Assembly: GCA_035426385.1 (NCBI GenBank)
Contig: DAOLZQ010000003.1
Span: forward strand, 32,066-96,065
DNA from: Parvibacillus sp035426385
Lineage (GTDB): Bacteria; Bacteroidota; Bacteroidia; Chitinophagales; Saprospiraceae
Length of the DNA stretch: 64,000 nt
Direction of reading: 5' to 3'
Below the pieces are notes generated by a model, which had not been told where the DNA came from, did not search any database, and saw nothing but the letters and a program-made list of their open reading frames with translations. Below are positions 44,968-54,187 of this stretch, in pieces. Position 1 is the stretch's first letter, and each line of letters starts with the position of its first letter. Made by a program: the position numbers and the translations under genes.

Positions 44968-47137
44968 AGATATCGCCAAGCAGTTCCTTTGATCTGGATA
45001 CACCGGAACCGTGATTTAATTTGAGTGAAACACTATCTTGACCCACACATCCATCCACGTCTGTATAGGTAGCGTAGAAAGTATAATTTATTCCTTCCTC
45101 CATTGCAAATACATTGATAAGTCCATCAATGCTGATTACACCTGATGGCTCAGATGTAAATAATGTTCCTTCAGTAAATGATGGACTAGATTGAAGTAGA
45201 AAACTGTCAATGTCACTTAGGTCTTGTGGCTTGTTCGTAATATTGACCGACGGGTTAGGAAGTAAAGTCAATGTTGATGTCCCGGTCCCGCTGCATCCAG
45301 CAGCATCTTTTACCTCCACTGATAAAGTATATGAGCCTGCCGTTTGTGGCGTGATATCTATTGTCTTGGATGTAGGATTCCCCCACGGCGTATTCCATTC
45401 ATAAGTGAGTGGTTCATTTGTAGCATTAGAATTTGCTGTGAGCGTTTGTCCGGCCAAAGATGATAGACATAATGTATCTGTATTCGGATTAATATCAACA
45501 ATTAAAATTGAATCGAGTGTGATTGTTACTTCATCACTACCTGAGCAGCCAGTTCCGTCAGTCACAGTAAGTGTAAATACAGACGTCGAATCTGGTGCAA
45601 CCGAGATAGTTTCAGTGGTCTCTCCATTTGACCATTGGTAAGTATAGGGCCCCCCATCACCGCCTGTGCCTGCGGGTGCTCCTCCCAATGTAAAGTTAGC
45701 TCCAGCACAAGATACCTTATCAGGTCCTGCATCCACGATTAGTACAGGAAAAACTAATACATCAAGGAGTTGGGCATTACCATCGCATCCTTCGGGACTA
45801 GTGGGAATTATCTGGTATCGAACCGTCTGAGGCGTATTTGATTCATTTCGCAAGGTCTGAGAGAAAGTAGTATCTGACCCTGAAGTTGCACCCGTGACGC
45901 CGTTGGCATTCGCTACTATCCATCTAAATGTTGAATTAGAAGGCTCAAGAGCGAAATTTCTTATAAATGGTATATCGCTACAAGTAGAACCGTTTTCCAA
46001 AGTCATTTGTGGTGGGTTGCAACACTGTATAGATAGTTTTTTGGATACTATTGAGTGGCCATTGCAGGAATAAGATTGCCATCCACCGGTCTGGCCATCG
46101 GAAAAAGCAGTTACACCCACAATAAATTTATTACAAACCGTATCTGAACATGCATCACAAGGCACTTGCAACGTAAACTGAACTTTGAAGGGCCCCGATG
46201 CATTATCACCCCAGCTCTTATTAGGTTCATCGCTGCCGCAAATTGGTGAATAGACAACCCCAGCCCAGGCCGCTGGCAAGGGAGTGCCGGTATTAGAACA
46301 ATTGCCTCCTCCTTTAAAAGAACTGCAACCGGTAGTCCCAATGATACAAAGGTGGTTTGTCACTGTATCAATTCCAATGGTACTATTTGAGTTGTCTAAT
46401 GGTTTCCAAGTTAGTGTACTTGAAGGGTACCAATTCCAGACCGCATTCCCGGTAGGTCTGATAGAGGGTGTTGGTTCACTTTCAGAATCATGCCCAAAAC
46501 ATTCACTGATAACCGGGATTATGCTGTGAATCCACTGAGCTCCCAGCTTGATAAAGTTGGTTTGATATTCAAAAGTTATTTCTTCGCAGGGTTTAAAAGG
46601 TCCACTAAAATCAGAGCCTAGACTAGTTGCGATTATATTCAATGATTGCTCAGTTATACAAGGATTTGTTAAATATAATGGAGTGAGACACAATTCAAAA
46701 TTGCCTTCCATTCCACCAGCATCGGTTACAGCGATCCAGTATTGAGTATTGGGAAAGACTTCCATATCTACCGGATTGCAGGCTACCATAGTATTGCAAT
46801 CTGAAAAAACTGCAAAAAGTGTGGACCGCAGGTCCGTAGATGATAGATCAAATACAATCGAATTTGTGGTAGGCCCTGTGGTGAAAGTGAACCATGCAGT
46901 AGGAGTGGTCATATCTGAACAAGCGCCTGCACCGTTAGTCTGAGGTCCATCGGGCATATTGTTATTGCATCTATCTATACATACAGTTTCTGCGATAGAA
47001 CCTAACGTAATAACTTCTGCACTCTCACAGGAGATATTAGTGCCACAACTATCGTTAGATGGCCCTTGGCCATAAATGGCAGAGCAAATGAAAAAGGTGA
47101 GGCAAATAGATAGAAGATTGTGTAGTTTTTTTATCAT
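44759..47137 (-). CDS. Secreted Cys-rich protein with T9SS type A sorting domain; shortened paralog of the giant protein
   Basis: 792 aa. Signal peptide about 1-24 (ICSAIYGQ). Residues about 30-715 are strongly similar throughout to residues 293-980 of the 2282-aa protein at 25210-32058, sharing segments such as SDMTTPTAWFTFTTGPTTN, FIKLGAQWIHS, PCDACSDTVCNKFIVG and FSDGQTGGWQSYSCNGH, then an Ig/PKD pair with CSGSDEV and LTANSNATNEPLTYEW. After that it does not continue into the tandem modules but ends in a type A sorting domain (about 720-792, YLYPNPVSNELSISS) whose DNA is nearly identical to that of the next gene upstream. Surface or released protein of unknown function; no catalytic motif seen. 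Confidence 0.85.
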   Translation of the reverse strand: MIKKLHNLLSICLTFFICSAIYGQGPSNDSCGTNISCESAEVITLGSIAETVCIDRCNNNMPDGPQTNGAGACSDMTTPTAWFTFTTGPTTNSIVFDLSSTDLRSTLFAVFSDCNTMVACNPVDMEVFPNTQYWIAVTDAGGMEGNFELCLTPLYLTNPCITEQSLNIIATSLGSDFSGPFKPCEEITFEYQTNFIKLGAQWIHSIIPVISECFGHDSESEPTPSIRPTGNAVWNWYPSSTLTWKPLDNSNSTIGIDTVTNHLCIIGTTGCSSFKGGGNCSNTGTPLPAAWAGVVYSPICGSDEPNKSWGDNASGPFKVQFTLQVPCDACSDTVCNKFIVGVTAFSDGQTGGWQSYSCNGHSIVSKKLSIQCCNPPQMTLENGSTCSDIPFIRNFALEPSNSTFRWIVANANGVTGATSGSDTTFSQTLRNESNTPQTVRYQIIPTSPEGCDGNAQLLDVLVFPVLIVDAGPDKVSCAGANFTLGGAPAGTGGDGGPYTYQWSNGETTETISVAPDSTSVFTLTVTDGTGCSGSDEVTITLDSILIVDINPNTDTLCLSSLAGQTLTANSNATNEPLTYEWNTPWGNPTSKTIDITPQTAGSYTLSVEVKDAAGCSGTGTSTLTLLPNPSVNITNKPQDLSDIDSFLLQSSPSFTEGTLFTSEPSGVISIDGLINVFAMEEGINYTFYATYTDVDGCVGQDSVSLKLNHGSGVSRSKELLGDIYLYPNPVSNELSISSIYEFSKVTIQNINGFTLHSFQSVNKIDVSSLPVGMYILQLQTKEGVATKAFVKI

Positions 47138-47359
47138 ATCTGATTGATTTAAGTTTTAATATGTGAATAAATCTACAAATTAAATTTAAAATTCTGTCTT
47201 TAATACGCTTATATTTTGTTTATTATTGAGCAAAAATAATTATACAATATATTATATTAGTAGATAAGCTAAAAGCGTTTATATATTTGGTTTCGTTAAA
47301 TTTCCTTACTGCCGGAATTTCCATAATTCTCGATATTTTATAATAGTAACGATTGAGCA

Positions 47360-47398
47360 AAAAAAAATGCGCCAGACTCTAACATCATGACGCATTTT
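47360..47398 (-). terminator. Intrinsic terminator after the lamin-tail/cupredoxin gene
   Basis: Perfect 8-base stem (47364-47371 with 47391-47398) followed by a T run on the minus strand; identical in sequence and relative position to the terminator at 44702-44740. Confidence 0.7.
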
Positions 47399-47625
47399 AT
47401 TTCGACCTATAATGGATTACATCTTTACAAATGCTTTAGTAGCAACCCCTTCCTTTGTCTGAAGTTTCAAAATGTACATGCCGACTGGCAGTCTAGAAAC
47501 ATCTATTTTGGTCACACTCTGATAGGAATGCAGTGTGAGGCCATTTATATTTTGAATAGTTACTTTGGAAAATTCATAGATGCTACTGATAGACAGTTCA
47601 TTTGATACCGGATTGGGATATAAAT
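47360..47625. repeat. 266-base direct repeat, copy B (T9SS tail plus terminator)
   Basis: Partner of 44702-44967; same gene part (sorting domain, stop, terminator) of the neighbouring gene. The absence of any gap and high identity, including in the non-coding terminator, indicate a recent duplication or gene conversion. Confidence 0.92.
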
Positions 47626-49126
47626 TAATCCCGGAATTTAATACACTTGCTTTTGAAGCCCCGGTTAATTCCAGATCTTCCTTATATCGCGGCACTAATT
47701 GATACCCATCTGTGTATGGTGATGAACTATCAAATTGGCTACCCAAGCCAGTAATATTGAAATTACCTACAGGAGCCGGTTCATTAGAGAGCGTAGTTAG
47801 GTTGATTACCCTGATAGAATAGTCGTTGATATCATCAGTAACTGTTGCGTTGAAGGTAGTGCCGGGTTTCCATTCAGAAGGATCTTTTAAGTGCACATTC
47901 TCCAACTTGGTTAAATAAGATTCTGTGTTTTCACTTAAAGTAGTTGTGACCAGTGGTTGGACCAAAGAATTACCAGAGGAAACTTTCCAGAGGGTATCAA
48001 TATTGATCTGTGCCAAACCATTGAAATGGTCTATAGTACCTCTTACCACTATACCATCACCTTCTTGCACTGTATAGCCAAAATTTTGCGCAGCTTGGAA
48101 CACATTGATTCCATAGTCAGACTCATCGATCATAGTGAGAGAGATGCCGCTAGCTCTCATATTGATACCATATACGACACCATGCAATTCTGCAAGTGAA
48201 TCTTTCAATTGAGGTAAGCCTGTAGCATCTGTCCTGCGTGCATCTTCAATAGATCTTGGAGGGTAAACTTTTGTAGGGTGGAGTGGAAGAACTATTACTT
48301 GCCCTGTCATACCCATCGCGAAATGGAGATCACACCGGTAATCATTTGTACCTGCCTTAGTGAATACATACGAATATTCGTAAGGTGCACTTTTTGGCAC
48401 ACCACTATAGAAATCATCACTATTCGACGGATAGACAGACTTTTGTCCATTTACATTATGTTGGCCGTCCTTAAAGATCCAAAGGACTGATTCTCCTTCT
48501 TTGATAGTAATGATCTGTGGTGTAAAAGTAAAATTGGTAACAAACACAGTATCATTATATGAAGGAAGACAAATAGCAGTATTGGCCTTTCCAGGCGTGC
48601 CAAATACTTCCTTTCCATTGATTGATTTACCGGAAGAGGTCAGCGATTTACTCCAATTTAATTTATTATTTGGCTCAGCATTAAGATCGCATAGTTCCAT
48701 GGAGTATCCTTCGCCATCAGCAAGAGGCTCCCAACCTGTCCCTGCATCGCCATAAGTCATTGAGAATACTACCGGACCACCAATTTTGGAAATAGAGAGA
48801 AGTTCTCCGCTATTACTAAGAGCGCCGGACCTCCATTGATGTGGAGTGATGCCAAATACGGTTTGCATTGCAGAAGCTTTCTTTGCTGTAATGAAGTAAC
48901 CATTGGGTGGAATAACATCGTCTGCGGAGAATGAATCCACTATACCGGCAGAGAAAAAGTGACCTGACAAGCTGTATGGTAGATCTGTGGTATTGTAAAT
49001 TTCAATGTATTCCAGTGAATCATCACCTGATTCAGGTGGATTGTACATTATTTCTGAAATCTTGAGCTGCGCCGAAACAGAAAAAAAGAAAATAAATGTG
49101 GCAAAGAGTGTAAAAATAAATTTCAT
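47417..49126 (-). CDS. Secreted lamin-tail domain, cupredoxin-like and OB-fold-like protein with T9SS type A sorting domain
   Basis: 569 aa. Signal peptide about 1-20 (FFFSVSAQ). Residues 20-185 read as a lamin-tail domain (LKISEIMYNPPESGDDSLEYIEIYN). Residues about 195-285 look like a plastocyanin-type cupredoxin: IITIKEGESVLWIFKDGQHNV and YRCDLHFAMGMTGQVIV give candidate copper ligands His, Cys, His and Met. Residues about 290-395 resemble the OB-fold found in secreted nucleases (GVVYGINMRASGISLTMIDE, GDGIVVRGTIDHFNGLAQI), without a nuclease domain. A type A sorting domain ends the protein (about 500-569, LYPNPVSNELSIS). Function unknown; extracellular copper binding or electron transfer is possible. 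Apparently a single-gene unit. Confidence 0.8.
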   Translation of the reverse strand: MKFIFTLFATFIFFFSVSAQLKISEIMYNPPESGDDSLEYIEIYNTTDLPYSLSGHFFSAGIVDSFSADDVIPPNGYFITAKKASAMQTVFGITPHQWRSGALSNSGELLSISKIGGPVVFSMTYGDAGTGWEPLADGEGYSMELCDLNAEPNNKLNWSKSLTSSGKSINGKEVFGTPGKANTAICLPSYNDTVFVTNFTFTPQIITIKEGESVLWIFKDGQHNVNGQKSVYPSNSDDFYSGVPKSAPYEYSYVFTKAGTNDYRCDLHFAMGMTGQVIVLPLHPTKVYPPRSIEDARRTDATGLPQLKDSLAELHGVVYGINMRASGISLTMIDESDYGINVFQAAQNFGYTVQEGDGIVVRGTIDHFNGLAQINIDTLWKVSSGNSLVQPLVTTTLSENTESYLTKLENVHLKDPSEWKPGTTFNATVTDDINDYSIRVINLTTLSNEPAPVGNFNITGLGSQFDSSSPYTDGYQLVPRYKEDLELTGASKASVLNSGINLYPNPVSNELSISSIYEFSKVTIQNINGLTLHSYQSVTKIDVSRLPVGMYILKLQTKEGVATKAFVKM

Positions 49127-49459
49127 CGAGAAAGTTTTTAGAATTTATTTAGAATATATATGAATAAAAAAATTAATCAAGTTAATCGCTGGTTTTGAAT
49201 TCCTCCCTATGTAAATAATTACCAATGCAAAGTAATGATTTCCTAAGGATTTTAAGCAATGTTGACGGATAAAAACTTATTTAAATATAGTAATTATTGA
49301 AATAATATATTTATAAAAAGCTGAATTATAATATAATACATAATATTTTATTAAATATTAATTTATTTTACATGAATATTTAACAAAAAGTTAATTTTGG
49401 CTTTGAACTGAAAAAACTTAATTGCTTTTCAATAATATTCTTTATACAAAATACTAATC
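49127..49459 (+). other. AT-rich intergenic region between divergent genes
   Basis: About 330 AT-rich bases upstream of the TonB-dependent receptor. TAATTTTG at 49392-49399 matches the TAnnTTTG -7 box about 60 bases before the receptor start, but no -33 partner is seen. Nothing else recognised. Confidence 0.4.
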
Positions 49460-52400
49460 ATGAAGTTAAAAAGTACAATTTTATTTTTCTTAATTATGAG
49501 TAGTTTATCACTGATGGGACAGGTTACAACCGCCGGCATGACCGGTAAGGTAGTCGATGGAAGTGGTAATGCTGTTCTTGGTGCTACGGTAAGACTTACT
49601 CATACACCATCTGGGACCGTTTATGGAACTATTACCGATGAGAATGGTAATTATAGCATTCTCAATGCGCGACCGGGAGGTCCTTACACTGTAGAGGTAA
49701 GTGCAGTTGGTTCTAACACTTATGTTGAAAACAACCTGTATTTGAACCTTGGCGATGTACTAGGTGATAACATCACACTGGATGAAAGTAGCCTACAATT
49801 AAACGAATTACTTGTAGTTGGCGAACGGAATCCAGTTATCAATCGTGATAGGACAGGCGCAGCTACCAACATTTCTAACCAGGCTATCCAACGTCTACCT
49901 ACATTATCACGTAGTATTAGCGATTTTACCAGATTGACTCCTCAGGCTAACGGAAATGGATTTGCAGGTCGAGATGGCAGGTATAATAACCTTCAAATCG
50001 ATGGGGCGAACTTTAACAATGCGTTTGGATTGAGTTCTGAACCGCTTCCGGGTGGTGGTAATCAGCCCATCTCTCTGGATGCAATAGAGCAAATACAAGT
50101 AAATATTGCTCCTTATGATGTAAGACAGACAGGATTTACCGGCGCAGGTATTAATGCAGTAACCAGAAGTGGTACGAATGAGGTACATGGTTCGGCTTAT
50201 GCATATCTTAGGCCTAAATCTTTCACAGGATTAAAAGTGGATGACTATTCATTGAGTGAGAATGCGAGAGCCAATTCTTCCATCTATGGTGCCAGACTGA
50301 GTGGACCTATCATTAAAAATAAACTTCTTTACTTTGTCAATTTTGAGTATGAAAATACTGAGCAGGCAGGTAATTTATGGATTGCTGATGATGGAACTAA
50401 CTCAGGAAAGCCAAACGTATCCCGTACTACCGTAGCGGATCTGGAAAGAGTATCTGCACACTTAAAATCTAAATATGGTTATGATCCGGGTGCGTATCAA
50501 GGATATGATAATGTATATAATAACAAAAATCTGAAAGGCTTAGCCCGCTTAGATTGGAATATCAATGAGAAGAATAACTTTAATATACGCTACTCTTACA
50601 TGCAGGGAACAAATGACCAGGGAACCAATGCCTCCTCAGGTCCAAACCCTAGATCTTCCACTAGCCGGATTTCAGATAAATCAATTGCTTTCGAAAATGC
50701 CAACTATGCCCTCTCAAATAAGGTAAGCTCAATTGCAGCAGAATTAAACTCCAGGTTTACTTCTAAAATGTCAAATCAACTGATTGCCACCTATAGCCGG
50801 ATTCAGGACACCAGGTCTACTCCGGGTAGCTTATTTCCATTTGTTGATATAGGAGATGGCTCAGGAGGTTCTACTTTTAGTAACTATATGAGTTTTGGAA
50901 CAGAATTATTTTCGTACAATAACGAATTGATTAATAAGAACCTCATTGTCACGGATAACCTTACCTATGTTATGGGTAAAAATACCTTTACGGCAGGAGT
51001 AAGTTATCAATCTATGTATTTCGGTAATTCATATCAGAGGTTGGGATCATCTTATTACCGATATAATTCAGTGGATGACTTTGTCAATGATGCAGCACCC
51101 ATAGCTTATGGAGTGACCTATGTACTGAATGGTCAAGATAGACTGGCTAAAGTTAACTTTGGTCTTGCAGGCCTATATTTACAAGATAAAATAGCACTGA
51201 CAGACAGGCTGAATGTTACCTTAGGAATTCGTGGCGATGTCACCCTTTTCAATGACAATCCTCCTGCAAACCCAGTAGTGGATACTTTGAATTTCCTTGA
51301 TCCTAATGGAAAACCTATTAATTACACTACTTCAAAATGGCCTAAATCAGTGCCTTTATATTCACCTAGATTAGGTTTTAACCTTGACGTTTTGGGTAAT
51401 AAGACACTTCAATTAAGAGGTGGTACAGGTATTTTCACAGGTAATATTCCATTTGTATGGTTTACCAATATGCCAACAAATGCCGGTGTTATTCAGAATA
51501 CATACGAACCCGTATCTTCTTCAGTGTTAGGTAAGATCGATCATTTTGAGAAAGATCCGGAATATTGGGTTAACCAATTACCTTCAGATTTTCCAAGAAC
51601 TCCTAGTTCAAAGGCTCCCGGTGGATTGTCTCTGATCGATCCTGACTTTAAGATGCCACAAGTGTGGAGATCTAATGTCGGTCTTGATGTAAAGATTCCC
51701 GGCACACCTTTAGTAATTAGTACTGATTTCATTTATACAAAAGATTTAGTAGGAGTTTACCAATATAATACCAATCGTAAACCTGCAACTGAAAAATTAA
51801 ATTACTCAGGTGACACTCGTGATTATTGGGGTGGTTCCAAAAACACGCCTTATAATACAATCCCGGGTGTAAATAGTGTAGTTCCAGTGCTGAGCAATCA
51901 GGATCAGGGATATTCAATGGCTGCATCAATCTCACTGAGTATCGCCAATTATAAGGGGATAAATGCCGGTGTATTCTACAATTACAGCAATGCAGAAGAC
52001 GTGAGTGGTAACCCAGGCTCTGCTGCCGGCTCTGCTTGGTCAAATAATTATTCTGTAAATGATCCGAATGAACAACTGTTGGGTTACTCACAGTTTGCAG
52101 TTCCACATAGAATAGGTGCAAACCTTTCTTATCGTATGGACCACGGATCAATGTTTGCCACTACGATTGGCCTGTACTACAATGGTACTAATCCTGGTCG
52201 ATTTGCATATACTTACAATGGTGATATAAATGCAGATGGTGTAAATAATGACCTATTGTATATTCCAAACTCTGGCAGTGAACTGACTTTTGCTCCACTT
52301 AAAGTTGGAGACAGAACATTTACTCCTGAAGAACAATCTGCAGCGTTTGACGCTTTTGTAAGTTCTATTCCGGCGTTAAATGATGCTAGGGGTGGGTATG

Positions 52401-52744
52401 TAAAACGAAATTCTGGTCTTTTGCCTTGGAGAAATAGAGTAGATCTTAAGATCATGGAAGACATCAATTTCAAAGTGAATGCAGGTCGTACTCATACTAT
52501 CCAGTTGAGCTTTGATGTGATTAACGTTGGAAATCTGATCAACTCTAAATGGGGTATCAGCCAAGAGTTGGATTATGGTTCTTTCTACAATTATGGTTTA
52601 TTAAAGGTAGCTGACAATAAAACCAATGTACCTAAATTCAATATGAATGTTGCTAATGGTCAGTTGGCCACTACACCTTTCAGAAATAGTAATTCTGTTT
52701 ATAGTACCTGGGCTGCACAGTTTGGCGTACGATATATTTTCTAA
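49460..52744 (+). CDS. Oar-like TonB-dependent outer-membrane receptor
   Basis: 1094 aa. Signal peptide about 1-21 (LSLMGQ). A carboxypeptidase regulatory-like domain (about 25-110: MTGKVVDGSGNAVLGATVRL, TITDENGNYSILNARPGGPYTV), a plug (about 120-235: INRDRTGAATNISNQAIQRLP, QIDGANFNNAFG, VRQTGFTGAGINAVTRSGTNE) and a large beta-barrel ending in AQFGVRYIF. This plan matches the Oar/OmpA-like group rather than SusC, and there is no SusD beside it. Substrate unknown; Oar-type receptors have been linked to export or uptake of proteins and adhesion. Single gene with its own terminator. Confidence 0.9.
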   Translation: MKLKSTILFFLIMSSLSLMGQVTTAGMTGKVVDGSGNAVLGATVRLTHTPSGTVYGTITDENGNYSILNARPGGPYTVEVSAVGSNTYVENNLYLNLGDVLGDNITLDESSLQLNELLVVGERNPVINRDRTGAATNISNQAIQRLPTLSRSISDFTRLTPQANGNGFAGRDGRYNNLQIDGANFNNAFGLSSEPLPGGGNQPISLDAIEQIQVNIAPYDVRQTGFTGAGINAVTRSGTNEVHGSAYAYLRPKSFTGLKVDDYSLSENARANSSIYGARLSGPIIKNKLLYFVNFEYENTEQAGNLWIADDGTNSGKPNVSRTTVADLERVSAHLKSKYGYDPGAYQGYDNVYNNKNLKGLARLDWNINEKNNFNIRYSYMQGTNDQGTNASSGPNPRSSTSRISDKSIAFENANYALSNKVSSIAAELNSRFTSKMSNQLIATYSRIQDTRSTPGSLFPFVDIGDGSGGSTFSNYMSFGTELFSYNNELINKNLIVTDNLTYVMGKNTFTAGVSYQSMYFGNSYQRLGSSYYRYNSVDDFVNDAAPIAYGVTYVLNGQDRLAKVNFGLAGLYLQDKIALTDRLNVTLGIRGDVTLFNDNPPANPVVDTLNFLDPNGKPINYTTSKWPKSVPLYSPRLGFNLDVLGNKTLQLRGGTGIFTGNIPFVWFTNMPTNAGVIQNTYEPVSSSVLGKIDHFEKDPEYWVNQLPSDFPRTPSSKAPGGLSLIDPDFKMPQVWRSNVGLDVKIPGTPLVISTDFIYTKDLVGVYQYNTNRKPATEKLNYSGDTRDYWGGSKNTPYNTIPGVNSVVPVLSNQDQGYSMAASISLSIANYKGINAGVFYNYSNAEDVSGNPGSAAGSAWSNNYSVNDPNEQLLGYSQFAVPHRIGANLSYRMDHGSMFATTIGLYYNGTNPGRFAYTYNGDINADGVNNDLLYIPNSGSELTFAPLKVGDRTFTPEEQSAAFDAFVSSIPALNDARGGYVKRNSGLLPWRNRVDLKIMEDINFKVNAGRTHTIQLSFDVINVGNLINSKWGISQELDYGSFYNYGLLKVADNKTNVPKFNMNVANGQLATTPFRNSNSVYSTWAAQFGVRYIF

Positions 52745-52770
52745 TTAGTTTAATTAGATTAAGATTAGAA

Positions 52771-52800
52771 AAGGCTCTCATTTTGAGGGCCTTTTTTTTT
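52771..52800 (+). terminator. Intrinsic terminator after the Oar-like receptor gene
   Basis: Nine-base stem with one G-U pair (AAGGCTCTC 52771-52779, loop ATTTT, GAGGGCCTT 52785-52793) followed by a T run to 52800; 26 bases after the stop codon. Confidence 0.88.
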
Positions 52801-52840
52801 GTGTGTCCCTAATTTGTTTTTATCACATATCTTCAGTTCA

Positions 52841-52861
52841 CCTTTGGAAAGGTACCAAAGG
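52841..52861. repeat. Perfect short inverted repeat in the intergenic region
   Basis: CCTTTGG (52841-52847) and CCAAAGG (52855-52861) are perfect complements with a 7-base loop. No T run on either side, so it is not a simple terminator. The rest of the 205-base gap up to the proline dehydrogenase stop holds nothing I recognise. Confidence 0.4.
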
Positions 52862-53005
52862 CAAGCTTCCTTTAAGATGGTAAGGTGCAGGGAAATGACT
52901 GCGCATTCTCATAGCTCTCCAAATAATAGCAAAGTAATGATTTGAATTTATGAAATACTGCTAAAGAACTACTTATTGCAAACAAGCATGCTATAGGTGT
53001 ATCAT

Positions 53006-54187
53006 CTAGCGGGATTTTTTTCTTCTTTGATATTCGCTATCTATCACTTTATACTCACGGCTCATATCACCTGAGACAGCAGTGTTTTCTTCCGCTCTGC
53101 GGATGAGGTAGGGTATGACGTCCCGTACAGGGCCGTAGGGCATGTATTTCGAAGATCGAAATCCAGCATTGGCTAAATTAAATGTTAAGTTATCACTCAT
53201 TCCAAATAGCTGACTGAACATCACATGTGGATGATTGTGTCGGATCTGGTGATCTTCTAGTAATTGAGCAAAATTATAATTTGACTTCATATTGTGCGAG
53301 GCACAGCAGATAGAAATTTCTTCTATATTTTCTACACAATATTTAATTCCATTATCAAAATTAGTATCTGTACCGGCTTTGTTGGTTTGAATAGGAGAAG
53401 GATAGCCGAGTTTTGCAGCCCTTTCTCTTTCCTTTTCCATATAAGCACCCCGGACTAACTTAGCTCCAAGCAGATAATTCCCCGACCGCGCCAATTGGTG
53501 CGATTGCCTTATCATTTCTAATGTATCTGTCCTGTACATCTGGAAGGTGTTAAACACTATGGCTTTTTGTTGATTAAAAAGAGACATCATCTTATTAGCC
53601 AGGTTATCTACCGCCTTCTGAATCCAGGTCTCTTCGGCATCAATGTAGATCTGAATGTCCTTTTGTGAGCCATTGTAGCAGATTGCCTCGATCCTTTTGA
53701 TCACATTATTCCATTCTTCGTCTTCGCTGTCATTCAGCGGCTCTTCATTATGTACTTTTTCTAGAAGCGCAAAACGGGCAAGACCGGTTATCTTAGTGCT
53801 TACTACGGGAATATTAGGATTTTGGTGGGCAAAGTCAATAGCGCGTAGCGTATTGTTCATCGTGAAATTAAAATCTGTTTCATCTTCTTTGCCTTCTGCA
53901 CCATAATCTAGGATAGTGAGCACGTTCATTGATGCTAGCGCTTCTATATTGGGTTGACAATCGAGCAGGGTCTCTCCGCCACAGAATTGATCGAAAATCG
54001 TACTTTTTAAAACTGTCTCAGCGCCGGGTAGATGTACCTTAATTGCCGCTAAGCCCAGTTTGCTTCCTATGTTGACTAACCAAGGCTTATTCATCATATT
54101 GTACAGCCAACGCATTTTACCCAATTGCCGATCATTCTTAATTCTAAAGGCAACCTCTGTATTATTGAAATCTAAATTCTTTATCAT
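53006..54187 (-). CDS. Proline dehydrogenase
   Basis: 393 aa. FAD-dependent oxidation of proline to pyrroline-5-carboxylate, single-domain (not the PutA fusion). Family segments: the N-terminal FDQFCGGETLLDC, VSTKITGLARFALLEK, the barrel strand YIDAEETWIQ, KLVRGAYMEKERERA, and the substrate-binding YMPYGPVRDVIPYLIRRAEENT with the paired Arg. No P5C dehydrogenase gene is in the window. Its start overlaps the aroE stop by 4 bases (ATGA), so the two are translationally coupled. Confidence 0.93.
   Translation of the reverse strand: MIKNLDFNNTEVAFRIKNDRQLGKMRWLYNMMNKPWLVNIGSKLGLAAIKVHLPGAETVLKSTIFDQFCGGETLLDCQPNIEALASMNVLTILDYGAEGKEDETDFNFTMNNTLRAIDFAHQNPNIPVVSTKITGLARFALLEKVHNEEPLNDSEDEEWNNVIKRIEAICYNGSQKDIQIYIDAEETWIQKAVDNLANKMMSLFNQQKAIVFNTFQMYRTDTLEMIRQSHQLARSGNYLLGAKLVRGAYMEKERERAAKLGYPSPIQTNKAGTDTNFDNGIKYCVENIEEISICCASHNMKSNYNFAQLLEDHQIRHNHPHVMFSQLFGMSDNLTFNLANAGFRSSKYMPYGPVRDVIPYLIRRAEENTAVSGDMSREYKVIDSEYQRRKKSR

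Noticed and set aside
51729..52151. Minus-strand reading frame of 140 codons inside the Oar-like receptor gene
   Set aside because: Antisense to a well-supported TonB-dependent receptor; no recognisable protein features.
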